This document shows positions 1 through 8,086 of a stretch of DNA of 64,000 bases, piece after piece. The stretch lies in the NCBI GenBank assembly GCA_963705885.1, contig OY970120.1:2170001-2234000 (forward strand), written 5' to 3'. The translations under genes were made by a program, and so were the position numbers. The notes beneath the pieces were generated by a model. It had not been told where the DNA came from. It was given only the letters and a program-made list of their open reading frames with translations, and made no database searches. How positions within the stretch are numbered: the stretch's first letter is position 1; each line of letters opens with the position of its first letter. This stretch comes from MFD01275-c22 sp963705885 (lineage in GTDB: Bacteria > Actinomycetota > Actinomycetes > JACCUZ01).

Positions 1-251
1 ACGTAAGCCAGGGCCAGCGACGACCACGCGCGGTGGTCGCCGGGCACGGCCCTCAGCCGGGCCTGCAGCGACGCCACGTCGCCCGCCACGGCGGGGCGGC
101 CGGCCACGCCGACGGCGGGCGCGGCCGAGGCGCCGGACGCGTCGACGGGTCCGGGACGGCCGCCGAGCGCGACCGCGGCGACCAGGGTGAGGCCGACGGC
201 CAGCGCGAGGGCGGTGGCGGTCAGCAGCGCGGGGCGGAGCAGTCGTCCCAC
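1..251 (-). CDS. TPR-type secreted/membrane protein, N-terminal part (runs off window)
   Basis: Partial gene whose 3' end lies beyond base 1. The GTG start at 251 gives a short basic N-terminus, a hydrophobic segment at about residues 7-30 (signal peptide or anchor), a Pro/Ala-rich linker, and then RAVPGDHRAWSSLALAYV, which looks like the first helix pair of a tetratricopeptide repeat. It lies downstream of the DUF4331 gene on the same strand, 89 bp away, so the two may be cotranscribed. DUF4331 proteins are often followed by TPR proteins in actinobacteria (family knowledge). Only 83 codons are visible, so the function beyond a TPR scaffold is not known. Confidence 0.62.
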   Translation of the reverse strand, partial: MGRLLRPALLTATALALAVGLTLVAAVALGGRPGPVDASGASAAPAVGVAGRPAVAGDVASLQARLRAVPGDHRAWSSLALAY

Positions 252-340
252 TGGAGTGCCTCTCGTGACAGGTGCTGGGGGTGGTGTGCTGCCGGGCACC
301 GGACCCGTGCGTCCGGTGCCCGGCAGCAGCCGGGACAGCG

Positions 341-1888
341 CTACGCCGTGGTGGGCGCGGTGCTGGACTTGCGGGAGCCGCGGGCCAGGACGGCACCGGC
401 CATGAGGGCCAGCGCGCCGAGGCCGATGAGCGAGACCTGACCGGTCGGGAAGCCGCCGTTGCCGCCGGTGCTGTTGGTGCCACCGGTGAGCAGGGCGGAG
501 CCGGTCTCGGCCGGCGGGGCATCCTTCGTGATCGAGCCGCTGTGCGGGAGCGCGACGTACGGGAAGTCCGCGCCGAACGCGGTGTCGTTCTTGTTCACGC
601 CGTCACCGAGGGTGCTGGCCTGCGCCGCGTTGCCCTTCAGCACGCCACCGACGACCTGCAGGGCGATGTCGACGACGTCGTCGGAGAGACGACGGCCGTT
701 CGGGAAGCCGTTGGCGTCGCCGCCGACCACTCCGAGCCTGCTGTCCGTCTGGCCCTTCTGCCACTCGGTGTTCAGCCGTAGGTACTCAGCAGCCCGCTCC
801 TTGCCCCGCGGGTTGTTGACGCCCTTGAGGCCCTTGAGGAAGACCTGCACCAGGTCGGTGCGGTCCTTCACAGGTGCGCTGGTGCCGCAGACAGCGTTCA
901 GCGTCGCCGCGAGCTCCGAGTTCTTGACGAACGGCAGGGCCGCCGCGTCCTGACGGGGCTTGAGCGAGTTGAACGTGTCCTTGACCTGGTAGGGGATCAC
1001 GACCTCGTTGACCAGGGGCTGGCCGAGGCGCGAGACCTGCTTGTAGCCGCCACGGGAGTTCTTGCGGTCCGTGGTGCTCCAGATGCCGACGACCGAGCGG
1101 CCGTTGGCGATCAGGTCGCGGCGCTGCACCTTGAGGGCGAGCGTGTTGACGTTGAAGCCGGCCAGCGTGTCGTGCCCGGCCTCGGTCTTGCAGTCGCCGC
1201 CGTAGAGGACGTCGAACACGCGCAGGTCGAGGAAGAACGGGTCCTCGGCCTGGCCGGCGAACGCCTGGCGGCCCGAGCCCTGGAACGACGTGATGGCGGC
1301 GTCCCGGAGCGCGTTGTAGTTCGGCATCGACGCGTCACCGACGAAGGACGGCGCGACCGGGGCGTTCTTGAGCAGCGTGCGGACCTTGTCCTTGCCCTTG
1401 CGGACCTGGATGCGCTTGAGCGTGTACTTCTGGCGGAAGAGCAGGTTCTTGTCCTTCAGCGACGTCACCGGCCCGTTGTTGGTCAGGAAGGTGCCCTTGC
1501 CCGTGAAGCTGTCCTTGGCCTTCGGCGTGCGCGAGTCCTTGAACTTCCACCGGTAGATGACGTCCGGCTTGGCGTCGTAGTCGTTGTCGATCTTGACGTT
1601 GTAGCGGGCGTCGGTGGCCCACGGGTAGAAGTTCGGGCCGCCGGACGGCTCCGAGAACGGCGACCAGTTGGCGACGATGTTGACCATGTCGGTCTGGTTC
1701 GGGTCCACGAACGCGTACAGGTCCGTGTTGTCGTACTGCGGCTGCCCCGCGATGGCTGGCGCCTCGCGGTGGCTCGATGCGGTGGCTCCGCCCGGCGCGA
1801 GGCCGGCGAGGCCGCCGCCGACGAGCAGCGTGCCCACTCCGAGCAGCGCCGTGGCGCGCACCCGGGGGGCTCGTCTCGACTGAGACAT
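341..1888 (-). CDS. DUF4331 domain-containing secreted protein
   Basis: A 515-residue exported protein. The ATG at 1888 follows a strong ribosome binding site (AGGAGG). The N-terminus is a classic signal peptide ending near ATASSHREAP; the SSHREAP motif directly after cleavage is the hallmark of DUF4331 proteins. The rest is the DUF4331 fold with conserved NTDLYAF near the start. The C-terminus has a Gly/Asn-rich linker, GGFPTGQ, a hydrophobic helix and a basic RGSRK tail, so it looks membrane- or wall-anchored. The biochemical function of the family is unknown. The open frame continues upstream of 1888 but that part has no domain and crosses the opposite-strand NYN gene, so this start is preferred. 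Confidence 0.9.
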   Translation of the reverse strand: MSQSRRAPRVRATALLGVGTLLVGGGLAGLAPGGATASSHREAPAIAGQPQYDNTDLYAFVDPNQTDMVNIVANWSPFSEPSGGPNFYPWATDARYNVKIDNDYDAKPDVIYRWKFKDSRTPKAKDSFTGKGTFLTNNGPVTSLKDKNLLFRQKYTLKRIQVRKGKDKVRTLLKNAPVAPSFVGDASMPNYNALRDAAITSFQGSGRQAFAGQAEDPFFLDLRVFDVLYGGDCKTEAGHDTLAGFNVNTLALKVQRRDLIANGRSVVGIWSTTDRKNSRGGYKQVSRLGQPLVNEVVIPYQVKDTFNSLKPRQDAAALPFVKNSELAATLNAVCGTSAPVKDRTDLVQVFLKGLKGVNNPRGKERAAEYLRLNTEWQKGQTDSRLGVVGGDANGFPNGRRLSDDVVDIALQVVGGVLKGNAAQASTLGDGVNKNDTAFGADFPYVALPHSGSITKDAPPAETGSALLTGGTNSTGGNGGFPTGQVSLIGLGALALMAGAVLARGSRKSSTAPTTA

Positions 1889-2023
1889 GGTTTCCCTCCT
1901 GAGGGGTCGGTGCCGGCTGTGACGGCTGTCACTCCGGCCGGTCCGCCGGGTATCCGGAGCGGGTGCGACCCCGGATTGGCTGTGCCTCCGCGAAACTCCC
2001 GGTCCCCGGGCGTGTCGCCGCCG

Positions 2024-2029
2024 TAGGCT
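2024..2029 (+). promoter_or_regulatory. Candidate -10 element (TAGGCT) upstream of the NYN gene
   Basis: TAGGCT lies 7 nt before a GTG at 2037, the same spacing as other leaderless starts in this window. That GTG opens a 33-codon frame ending at 2138, where its TGA overlaps the GTG (2135) of the NYN-domain gene. Confidence 0.4.
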
Positions 2030-2134
2030 CCGCAGCGTGACCAGGCGGCCCCTGCCGGGCGCGCGGACCCCGCGGTCCGGACGCGCCGCGCCGCCGTGCG
2101 CCGGCGCGCGGGGGGCGGGCCGGGGGACCGGCCG

Positions 2135-3466
2135 GTGACCGCCATGCCGGGGACCGACGAGCCGGGGTGGGACGGGCCGCTGCCCGAGCCGGTCCGGGTC
2201 CGGGTGGCCGCGCTGGCTGCGGACACGCTCGGGGCGCTCCAGGACGACGAGGTGCCGGCGTCGCTCAGGCGCTACCGCAGCTGGGCGCCGGCGCACCGCG
2301 CCAAGCGCGCGGCGACCCCGCTGGCAGGAGCGTTGGAGCGTGACGTGGCGTTCCGGCAGCGGACGTACGCGCGGGCCCTCGAGGCCATGCCTGACCTGGC
2401 CGAGGCACTGTCCACGGGCGACGCGCCGCCTGCCGCGGACCCGGTGGACGTGGCGACCGTCGCCTACCTGGGGCGTACGCCGGGATGGGCCGGGCTCGTC
2501 GCGGCGGCCGGCGCCGAGCTCGACCGGGCCGCGGCGGTCGCGGAGGCGGAGAGCGTGGCGACGGAGGTCGCCCGGCTGCGGGAGGAGCTGGCGGCAGCCG
2601 GGGCCGAGGTCAGGCAGGAGCAGGCCGCGCGGCGGCGCGAGGTGGCCGAGGCCCGCGACGAGGCGGCGGCCGTCGCCAAGGCGCTGCGGGAGGAGAAGGG
2701 TGCGCGGCGCCGGGCGGAGCGCGCGGCCGCCGCGGCCGGGGAGGCCGGTGCGGCTGCCCTCTCCGATGCGGCGGACGCCGTCGCGGTCGCCGAGGCCGAG
2801 GTGAGCCGGGCGCGCTCCCGGCAGGCCGAGGCCGAGTCCGCGCTCGCGGCAGCGCGCAAGGCGGTCCGGGACGGCCGCAGCCTCGAGCACACGCGCCTCC
2901 GGCTCCTCCTCGACACCGTCGTCGACGCCGCTGCCGGGCTGCGCCGCGAGCTGGCGCTGCCCCCGCCCGGCGACCTGCCCGGCGACCTGGTGGACGCCGC
3001 CCGACCGGGTGACGAGGCCGCGACCGCGCCCGAGCGCGCGCTGCTCGGCGACGACCCGGCCCTGCTCGACCAGCTGATGGCCCTGCCGCAGGTGCACGTG
3101 ATCGTCGACGGCTACAACGTGACGAAGACGGGGTTCCCCGACCTCACGCTGGAGGCCCAGCGGGCCCGGCTCGTCACCGGCCTGGCGGCGCTCGCGGCGC
3201 AGGTCGGCGCGGAGGTGACGTGCTGCTTCGACGGGGCCGCCCTGACCGGCCGGGTGCCGTCGGTGTCCGCGCGAGGGGTGCGGGTGCTGTTCAGCAAGCC
3301 GGGCGAGATCGCCGACGAGCTGATCCGGCGGCTGGTGCGCGCCGAGCCGTCCGGCCGTCCGGTCGTGGTCGTCTCCTCGGACCGCGAGGTGGCCGAGGGC
3401 GTGCGCCGCGACGGTGCCCGGCCGGTGTCGGCCGCGGCCCTCGTCCGCCGCCTGGACCGCGGCTGA
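2135..3466 (+). CDS. NYN (PIN-like) domain protein with central coiled coil
   Basis: About 443 residues. The C-terminal third, from about residue 320, starts with VHVIVDGYNV and continues through CCFDGA and VVVVSSDREV, the conserved acidic positions of the NYN/YacP branch of PIN-fold nucleases, so RNA cleavage or processing is likely (family inference). Residues about 135-250 are an Ala/Glu/Arg-rich coiled coil. The N-terminal part carries LPEPVRVRVAALAADTLGALQ, typical of this actinobacterial family. GTG at 2135 has a G-rich Shine-Dalgarno-like run 8 nt upstream; ATG at 2144 is an alternative. It is followed by a small CxxC protein on the same strand. Confidence 0.85.
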   Translation: MTAMPGTDEPGWDGPLPEPVRVRVAALAADTLGALQDDEVPASLRRYRSWAPAHRAKRAATPLAGALERDVAFRQRTYARALEAMPDLAEALSTGDAPPAADPVDVATVAYLGRTPGWAGLVAAAGAELDRAAAVAEAESVATEVARLREELAAAGAEVRQEQAARRREVAEARDEAAAVAKALREEKGARRRAERAAAAAGEAGAAALSDAADAVAVAEAEVSRARSRQAEAESALAAARKAVRDGRSLEHTRLRLLLDTVVDAAAGLRRELALPPPGDLPGDLVDAARPGDEAATAPERALLGDDPALLDQLMALPQVHVIVDGYNVTKTGFPDLTLEAQRARLVTGLAALAAQVGAEVTCCFDGAALTGRVPSVSARGVRVLFSKPGEIADELIRRLVRAEPSGRPVVVVSSDREVAEGVRRDGARPVSAAALVRRLDRG

Positions 3467-3555
3467 GCGCGCCGGCGCCTCCGCACCGGAAGTTGTGTCC
3501 GACCCCCTTCCTAGCGTCGTGCCCGCAAGCTGGACCCGGCCCCGGAGGAGACGAC

Positions 3556-3780
3556 GTGATCATCGACTGCGACAGCTGTGAGGTGCGCGGCCTGGCGTGC
3601 GGCGACTGCGTCGTCACCGCCCTGATGGGCGCGCCGCCGGTCGACTTCGACGACGGCGAGACCGCCGCGCTCGAGGCGCTGGCCGGCTCGGGCCTCGTGC
3701 CCCCGCTGCGCCTCGTCGTCCCGGTCGAGGTGATCGACCGGGCCCGGGAGCGGGGCGACCCCGCCGCCGAGGCGAGCTGA
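3556..3780 (+). CDS. Small cysteine-rich protein (two CxxC pairs)
   Basis: A 74-residue protein starting at GTG 3556 behind a good GGAGGAG ribosome binding site. The N-terminus CDSCEVRGLACGDC has two CxxC-type pairs, which suggests a small metal-binding knuckle or redox pair. The rest is acidic and helical (FDDGETAALEALAGSGL). Small proteins of this type are widespread in actinobacteria beside NYN-domain or peptidase genes, but I know of no established function. The direct neighbours are the NYN protein upstream and a gluzincin peptidase downstream. Confidence 0.72.
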   Translation: MIIDCDSCEVRGLACGDCVVTALMGAPPVDFDDGETAALEALAGSGLVPPLRLVVPVEVIDRARERGDPAAEAS

Positions 3781-3820
3781 CCCGCCCGCCGCAGTCCCGC
3801 GGTCGGCCGCCGCGGCCACC

Positions 3821-3826
3821 TACTCT
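3821..3826 (+). promoter_or_regulatory. -10 element (TACTCT), leaderless promoter
   Basis: TACTCT ends 6 nt before the GTG at 3833, so the transcript is predicted to begin at or next to the start codon. No Shine-Dalgarno sequence is present. Confidence 0.5.
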
Positions 3827-3832
3827 GGCGGG

Positions 3833-5218
3833 GTGCCGCCCGACTCCCCTTCGTTCGCGCCCGAGACGGCCGGAGCGGAGCCACCCGAGCATCACGGCCG
3901 CTGGCTCACCGCCGTGGCCGGGCTCGTCGCACTGGGCGTCCTGGCGACGGTGGGGTTCCTCTGGTCGGGCCGCTCCGGGCCGCAGCCGGGTGCCGAGCCC
4001 GGGGCGAGTCCGAGCGGTCCGGTCACCACGTCCGGTGCCGGCGGCCGCACGCCTCCGGCACCCACGCAGGCCGAGGCCGTCCGGGCGCTGCTCGCCGAGC
4101 GCGCCCGGGCGGTGACGACCGCCGACCGGGCGGCCTTCCTCGCAACGGTCGACCCGACCCAGGCCGAGTTCGCGCAGGCGCAGCGGCGGCTCATCGACCG
4201 GCTGTCGTCGGTGCCGATCGGCGCGTGGACGTACGAGGTCACGGGTGACGGGCCGGGCCTGACCGAGGCGCGCGCCGGCGAGCTCCCGGAAGGCTCCGCG
4301 ATCGTGCGGGTGCGCCTGACCTACCGGCTGGACGGCACGAGCACGACGACCGACCGGGAGCAGTACCTCACCGTCGTCCCGCGCGGCGGCCGGTGGCTGC
4401 TCGCCGGCGACACCGACGCGAGCGAGAACGGCTTCGACACCCAGCGCGACCTGTGGGACCTCGGTCCGGTCCGGGTCGTGCGCGGAGACCGGGCCCTGGT
4501 GCTCGCCGACGCCCGCGGGGCCGACCGCTCGCAGGTGCGGCGGCTGGCCGAGGAGGCCGACCAGGCCGTCGAGGACGTCGACCGCCTCTGGCGACGGGAC
4601 TGGGCGCACGGCGCGGTCGTGCTGCTGCCGCGCACCCAGAAGGCGATGGCGACGCTGATCGGGAGCGACGGCGACGGGCTGCCCCAGATCGCCGCCGTCA
4701 CGACCGGCTCGTTCGAGGACGGGTTGGCGCGGGGCGACCGCATCGTCATCAACCCCTCGGCGTTCGGCACCCTCGGGCCGCTCGGGCGCCGGGTCGTGCT
4801 CGGCCACGAGATGACCCACGTGGCGACCCGCGTCTCGAGCGTCCGGCCGGTGCCGATCTGGCTCTCGGAGGGCTTCGCCGACTACGTCGCCTACGACGCG
4901 AGCCCCGTGCCCCTGTCGATCGTCGCGGGCGACGTGCTCGACGACGTGCGGGACGGCAAGGGGCCCCGGCGCCTGCCCGAGCCGGCCGACTTCGACGCGG
5001 GCGAGGGCGACGTGGCCGCCGCCTACGAGGGTGCGTGGCTCGCGGCCAGGATGGTGGCCGAGCACTACGGGCAGAACAGGCTCGTCCGGCTCTACGAGGC
5101 GATGAGCGACAGCGCGGGCCCCGGCTGGCCGGAGGAGACCCGCGACGTCCTGGGCGTCGGAGCCAGAGCGCTGACCCGCGAGTGGCGGGCCTACCTTGCC
5201 GACAAGGCCGCCGCGTGA
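3833..5218 (+). CDS. Membrane-anchored peptidase MA-family (gluzincin) metalloprotease
   Basis: 461 residues. There is one N-terminal membrane segment (about residues 23-44) and then a Pro/Ser-rich linker, so the body is extracytoplasmic. Residues about 80-200 resemble an NTF2-like domain. The catalytic domain has HEMTH at about 325-329 and a downstream EGFADYVAY that supplies the third zinc ligand, as in peptidase_MA_2/M1-like gluzincins. The substrate is unknown. Its TGA overlaps the GTG of the M48 protease gene by 4 bp, so 3833-7655 is probably one operon of two metalloproteases and PimB'. Confidence 0.85.
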   Translation: MPPDSPSFAPETAGAEPPEHHGRWLTAVAGLVALGVLATVGFLWSGRSGPQPGAEPGASPSGPVTTSGAGGRTPPAPTQAEAVRALLAERARAVTTADRAAFLATVDPTQAEFAQAQRRLIDRLSSVPIGAWTYEVTGDGPGLTEARAGELPEGSAIVRVRLTYRLDGTSTTTDREQYLTVVPRGGRWLLAGDTDASENGFDTQRDLWDLGPVRVVRGDRALVLADARGADRSQVRRLAEEADQAVEDVDRLWRRDWAHGAVVLLPRTQKAMATLIGSDGDGLPQIAAVTTGSFEDGLARGDRIVINPSAFGTLGPLGRRVVLGHEMTHVATRVSSVRPVPIWLSEGFADYVAYDASPVPLSIVAGDVLDDVRDGKGPRRLPEPADFDAGEGDVAAAYEGAWLAARMVAEHYGQNRLVRLYEAMSDSAGPGWPEETRDVLGVGARALTREWRAYLADKAAA

Positions 5219-6510
5219 GCAGCCGGACGGCCCTGCTCGCCACCACGGTCGTGCTCGGGGTGGCCCTCGTGGTGCTCGTCGTGGTCCTGACGCCCTGGCG
5301 GCCGCTGCCGCTGCACGGCGTGGACGCCGTCGCCGCGGACCCGGCCCGCGACTTCACCGCCGAGCAGGTCGCCCGGGAGGACGCCTACCACGCCGCGGTC
5401 CGCCCGCCGGCCTACGTCTCGCTCGGTCTCTCGCTGCTCGTCGCCTGCGTGCTCGGCCTGAGCCCCGTCGGCGCCCGGCTGGTCGAGCGGGTCGCGGCGC
5501 CCCTCGGCGGCGGGTGGGGCTGGCAGGTGCTGCTCGGCGGGGTCGCGCTCACCCTGCTCGGCCGGCTGCTCGTGCTGCCCTGGGACGCCTGGTCCGAGTC
5601 GGTGCGACGCCGCTACGGCCTGTCCACCAGGACGTGGTCGAGCTGGGGGGTGGACGTCGCGAAGTCCTACGGCGTCGGGCTCGCCGTCACACTGCTCGTC
5701 CTGCTCCTCGTGGTCGGGCTCGCCCGGTGGTCGCCGCAGTGGTGGTGGACCGCCGGCGCGGCACTGGGCGCACTGCTGGTCGTGGCCGTCTCCTTCGCCT
5801 ACCCGGTCGTCGTGGAGCCGGTGTTCAACAAGTTCACGTCGCTGCCGGAAGGGCAGCTGCGCACGTCGCTGCTCGACCTCGCCCAGGCCGACGGCGTGCC
5901 CGTCGACGACGTTCTGGTGGCCGACGCGTCCCGACGGACGGCGTCGTTGAACGCCTACGTCTCCGGCTTCGGGTCGACGCGTCGCATCGTCGTCTACGAC
6001 ACGCTCCTGGACTCGGGCAGCGACCGCGAGGTCGAGCTGATCGTGGCCCACGAGCTGGGTCACGCCAAGCAGCGCGACGTCGTGTGGGGGACGCTGATGG
6101 GCGCGGTGGGCGTGGCCCTGCTCGTCTGCCTGCTCGCGCTCGTCGTGCGGTCCGGCCCGGTGCTGTCGCGTGCAGGTGTCCCCGCTCTCGGCGACGGGCG
6201 TTCGGTGGCCCTCGCGCTGGCCGTCCTGGCCGTCCTGGGCTTCGTGAGCGGTCCCGCGCAGGCCCTGATCTCGCGCCGCATCGAGACGCGGGCCGACGTG
6301 CACTCCCTCGACCTGACGCGCGACCCCGGCTCGATGATCGCGATGCAGAAGCGGCTCTCGACCACCAACCTGTCCGACCTGGACCCCGCGCCCCTCGTCT
6401 TCGGGATGTTCTCGACGCACCCCACCGCCCCGCAGCGGATCGCGCTGGCGCGGACGTGGGCGCGCATCAACGACGTGGATGTCGCCGCGGCGACCGCGGG
6501 CGACCGGTGA
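5215..6510 (+). CDS. M48 family (Ste24/CAAX-type) membrane metalloprotease
   Basis: 431 residues. Several hydrophobic segments (about 8-25, 66-82, 104-121, 153-170, 179-197, and two after the active site) frame a zinc-protease core. EPVFNKF and NAYVSGFGSTRRIVVYDTLL are typical M48 motifs. HELGH at about 279-283 is the zinc site, and ETRAD further on gives the third ligand. It resembles Ste24p/CAAX prenyl proteases, which in bacteria act in membrane protein quality control (family knowledge). The start is GTG in a 4-bp overlap with the previous gene, and the same overlap links it to the next gene, which indicates translational coupling. Confidence 0.9.
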   Translation: MSSRTALLATTVVLGVALVVLVVVLTPWRPLPLHGVDAVAADPARDFTAEQVAREDAYHAAVRPPAYVSLGLSLLVACVLGLSPVGARLVERVAAPLGGGWGWQVLLGGVALTLLGRLLVLPWDAWSESVRRRYGLSTRTWSSWGVDVAKSYGVGLAVTLLVLLLVVGLARWSPQWWWTAGAALGALLVVAVSFAYPVVVEPVFNKFTSLPEGQLRTSLLDLAQADGVPVDDVLVADASRRTASLNAYVSGFGSTRRIVVYDTLLDSGSDREVELIVAHELGHAKQRDVVWGTLMGAVGVALLVCLLALVVRSGPVLSRAGVPALGDGRSVALALAVLAVLGFVSGPAQALISRRIETRADVHSLDLTRDPGSMIAMQKRLSTTNLSDLDPAPLVFGMFSTHPTAPQRIALARTWARINDVDVAAATAGDR

Positions 6511-7655
6511 GTGCGCGCACCCTGGTCGTCACCAACGACTTCCCGCCGCGCGTCGGCGGGATCGAGTCGTTCGTGCTCGCGATGGTGCGGCGCATGCCGC
6601 CCGACTCGGTCGTCGTGCACACGGCTCGGCAGCAGGGGGACGCCGCCTTCGACGCGGGGCTGCCCTTCCCGGTGGTCCGCGACCCGTCGCGGGTCATGCT
6701 GCCGACGCCGGCGATCACGTCGCGGTCGGTCGGCGTGGCGCGCGACCTGCACTGCGAGTCGGTCTGGTTCGGTGCGGCGGCGCCGTTGGGCCTCATGGCC
6801 TCGGCGCTGCGGTCACGGGCAGGGGTCCGCCGCACCGTGGCGACCACCCACGGCCACGAGGTGTGGTGGGCCAGGACGCCGGGTGCGCGTCGCCTGCTGC
6901 GCCGCATCGGCGAGACCAACGACGTGCTGACCCATCTCGGCGCCTTCACGCGCGACGCGATCGCCCGGGCGCTGACGCCGGAGGCCGCCGGGCGGATGGT
7001 GCAGCTGGCTCCGGGCGTCGACGCGCGGGCGTTCCACCCGGGTGTGGACGGTGCCCGGGTGCGGGAGCGCTACGGCCTGGGTCGACGGCCGGTCGTCGTC
7101 TGCGTCTCGCGCCTCGTCGAGCGCAAGGGGCAGGACACGCTGGTCCGCGCACTGCCGCTGGTGCAGCGGCGGGTGCCCGACGCGGCGGTGCTGATCGTCG
7201 GAGACGGTCCGCGCCGCCGGGCGCTGGAGTCGCTGGCCGCGTCGCTCGGCGTGCAGAGCGACGTCGTCTTCACCGGGGCGCACCCGTGGGCGGAGCTGCC
7301 GCCGTTCTTCGCGGCCGGCGACGTCTTCGCGATGCCGACGCGCACCCGCAGGGCCGGCTTCGAGGTCGAGGGCCTCGGCATCGTCTACCTCGAGGCGTCG
7401 GCCACGGGGCTCCCGGTCGTCGCGGGCGACTCGGGTGGGGCTCCCGACGCGGTCCGCGAGGGCGAGACCGGCTACGTCGTCGACGGCAGGTCGCCCGAGG
7501 CCGTCGCCGCCCGGGTGGGCGACCTCCTGCTCGACCGAGACCTGGCCGCGCGGATGGGTGCGGCCGGTCGCGCCTGGGTGCTGCGGTCGTGGGGCTGGGA
7601 CGACCTCGGCGACCGGCTGCGCGCCCTGCTGGAGCCTCCGGCCGCACGATCGTGA
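6507..7655 (+). CDS. pimB: Mannosyltransferase PimB' (GT4)
   Basis: 382-residue GT-B glycosyltransferase. The N-terminal TLVVTNDFPPRVGGIESFV is the donor/acceptor loop typical of PimB', which adds the second mannose to phosphatidylinositol monomannoside at the cytoplasmic face. The C-terminal domain has VSRLVERKGQD, VGDGPRR and the GT4 E-x7-E motif in FEVEGLGIVYLEASATGLPVV. Length matches the family. GTG 6507 overlaps the M48 stop by 4 bp. It is comparable with Rv2188c of M. tuberculosis, which also sits near fadD15; here a Tad island and other genes lie between the two. Confidence 0.88.
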   Translation: MSARTLVVTNDFPPRVGGIESFVLAMVRRMPPDSVVVHTARQQGDAAFDAGLPFPVVRDPSRVMLPTPAITSRSVGVARDLHCESVWFGAAAPLGLMASALRSRAGVRRTVATTHGHEVWWARTPGARRLLRRIGETNDVLTHLGAFTRDAIARALTPEAAGRMVQLAPGVDARAFHPGVDGARVRERYGLGRRPVVVCVSRLVERKGQDTLVRALPLVQRRVPDAAVLIVGDGPRRRALESLAASLGVQSDVVFTGAHPWAELPPFFAAGDVFAMPTRTRRAGFEVEGLGIVYLEASATGLPVVAGDSGGAPDAVREGETGYVVDGRSPEAVAARVGDLLLDRDLAARMGAAGRAWVLRSWGWDDLGDRLRALLEPPAARS

Positions 7656-7703
7656 CCTTGCTCGCACGGTCGCGCACCCTGCGTGATCACCGGCGTCCCA
7701 TCC

Positions 7704-7737
7704 TCCGAACGGATGAGGTCGGACCCCTTCGTTCGGA
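7704..7737. promoter_or_regulatory. Inverted repeat (TCCGAACG / CGTTCGGA), candidate operator
   Basis: Perfect 8-bp arms at 7704-7711 and 7730-7737 with an 18-bp spacer. They end 13 bp before the -10 at 7751, so they cover the -35 region of the small membrane protein gene. The CGAACG half-site also occurs in the palindrome before the second flp gene (29869-29880). Confidence 0.4.
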
Positions 7738-7750
7738 CGATGGTCGGGGC

Positions 7751-7756
7751 TAGGCT
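7751..7756 (+). promoter_or_regulatory. -10 element (TAGGCT), leaderless promoter
   Basis: TAGGCT is followed by 7 nt and then GTG 7764, with no Shine-Dalgarno sequence. This is the window's recurring leaderless pattern. Confidence 0.55.
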
Positions 7757-7763
7757 CCTCGCC

Positions 7764-8051
7764 GTGACCCAGGACGTCAGGCGGCCTGTCGTTCCGGCCC
7801 AGCGGGGGACCAAGGCGCTGATGGACGCGCTCGAGCTGCAGGGCGTCGTCCGGGACCGCGCCAGCGCGCCGCTGCCGCCCCGCGGGCGGCGCGACCCGCT
7901 CGACGTCGTGGACGTGGACCAGCCCACGATCACGAGATCGGCGCGGCGTCGCTGGCTGATGGTCGTCCTGACCGTCGAGTCCGTGCTGGCCGTGATCGCG
8001 GTCGCCGTGCTGGTCGCCTACCTGGTGATCGAGGGCCCGACGCCTCAGTAG
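7764..8051 (+). CDS. Small single-pass membrane protein of unknown function
   Basis: 95 residues from GTG 7764. The first 65 residues are polar and cytosolic, with DALELQGVVRDRASAPLPPRG. A basic stretch (RSARRRW) is followed by one hydrophobic helix (about residues 69-90) and a short tail. I do not recognise the family. It stands alone at the border between the PimB' operon and the pilus island, convergent with the long membrane protein gene that ends at 8087. The leaderless start is supported by the -10 at 7751. Confidence 0.65.
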   Translation: MTQDVRRPVVPAQRGTKALMDALELQGVVRDRASAPLPPRGRRDPLDVVDVDQPTITRSARRRWLMVVLTVESVLAVIAVAVLVAYLVIEGPTPQ

Positions 8052-8086
8052 CGACGCACCCGACGGTGGCTCGGCCCGCGAGGGTC

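Noticed and set aside
1889..3097. Upstream extension of the DUF4331 reading frame
   Set aside because: It crosses the opposite-strand NYN gene, has no domain and lies before a perfect signal peptide and ribosome binding site at 1888.
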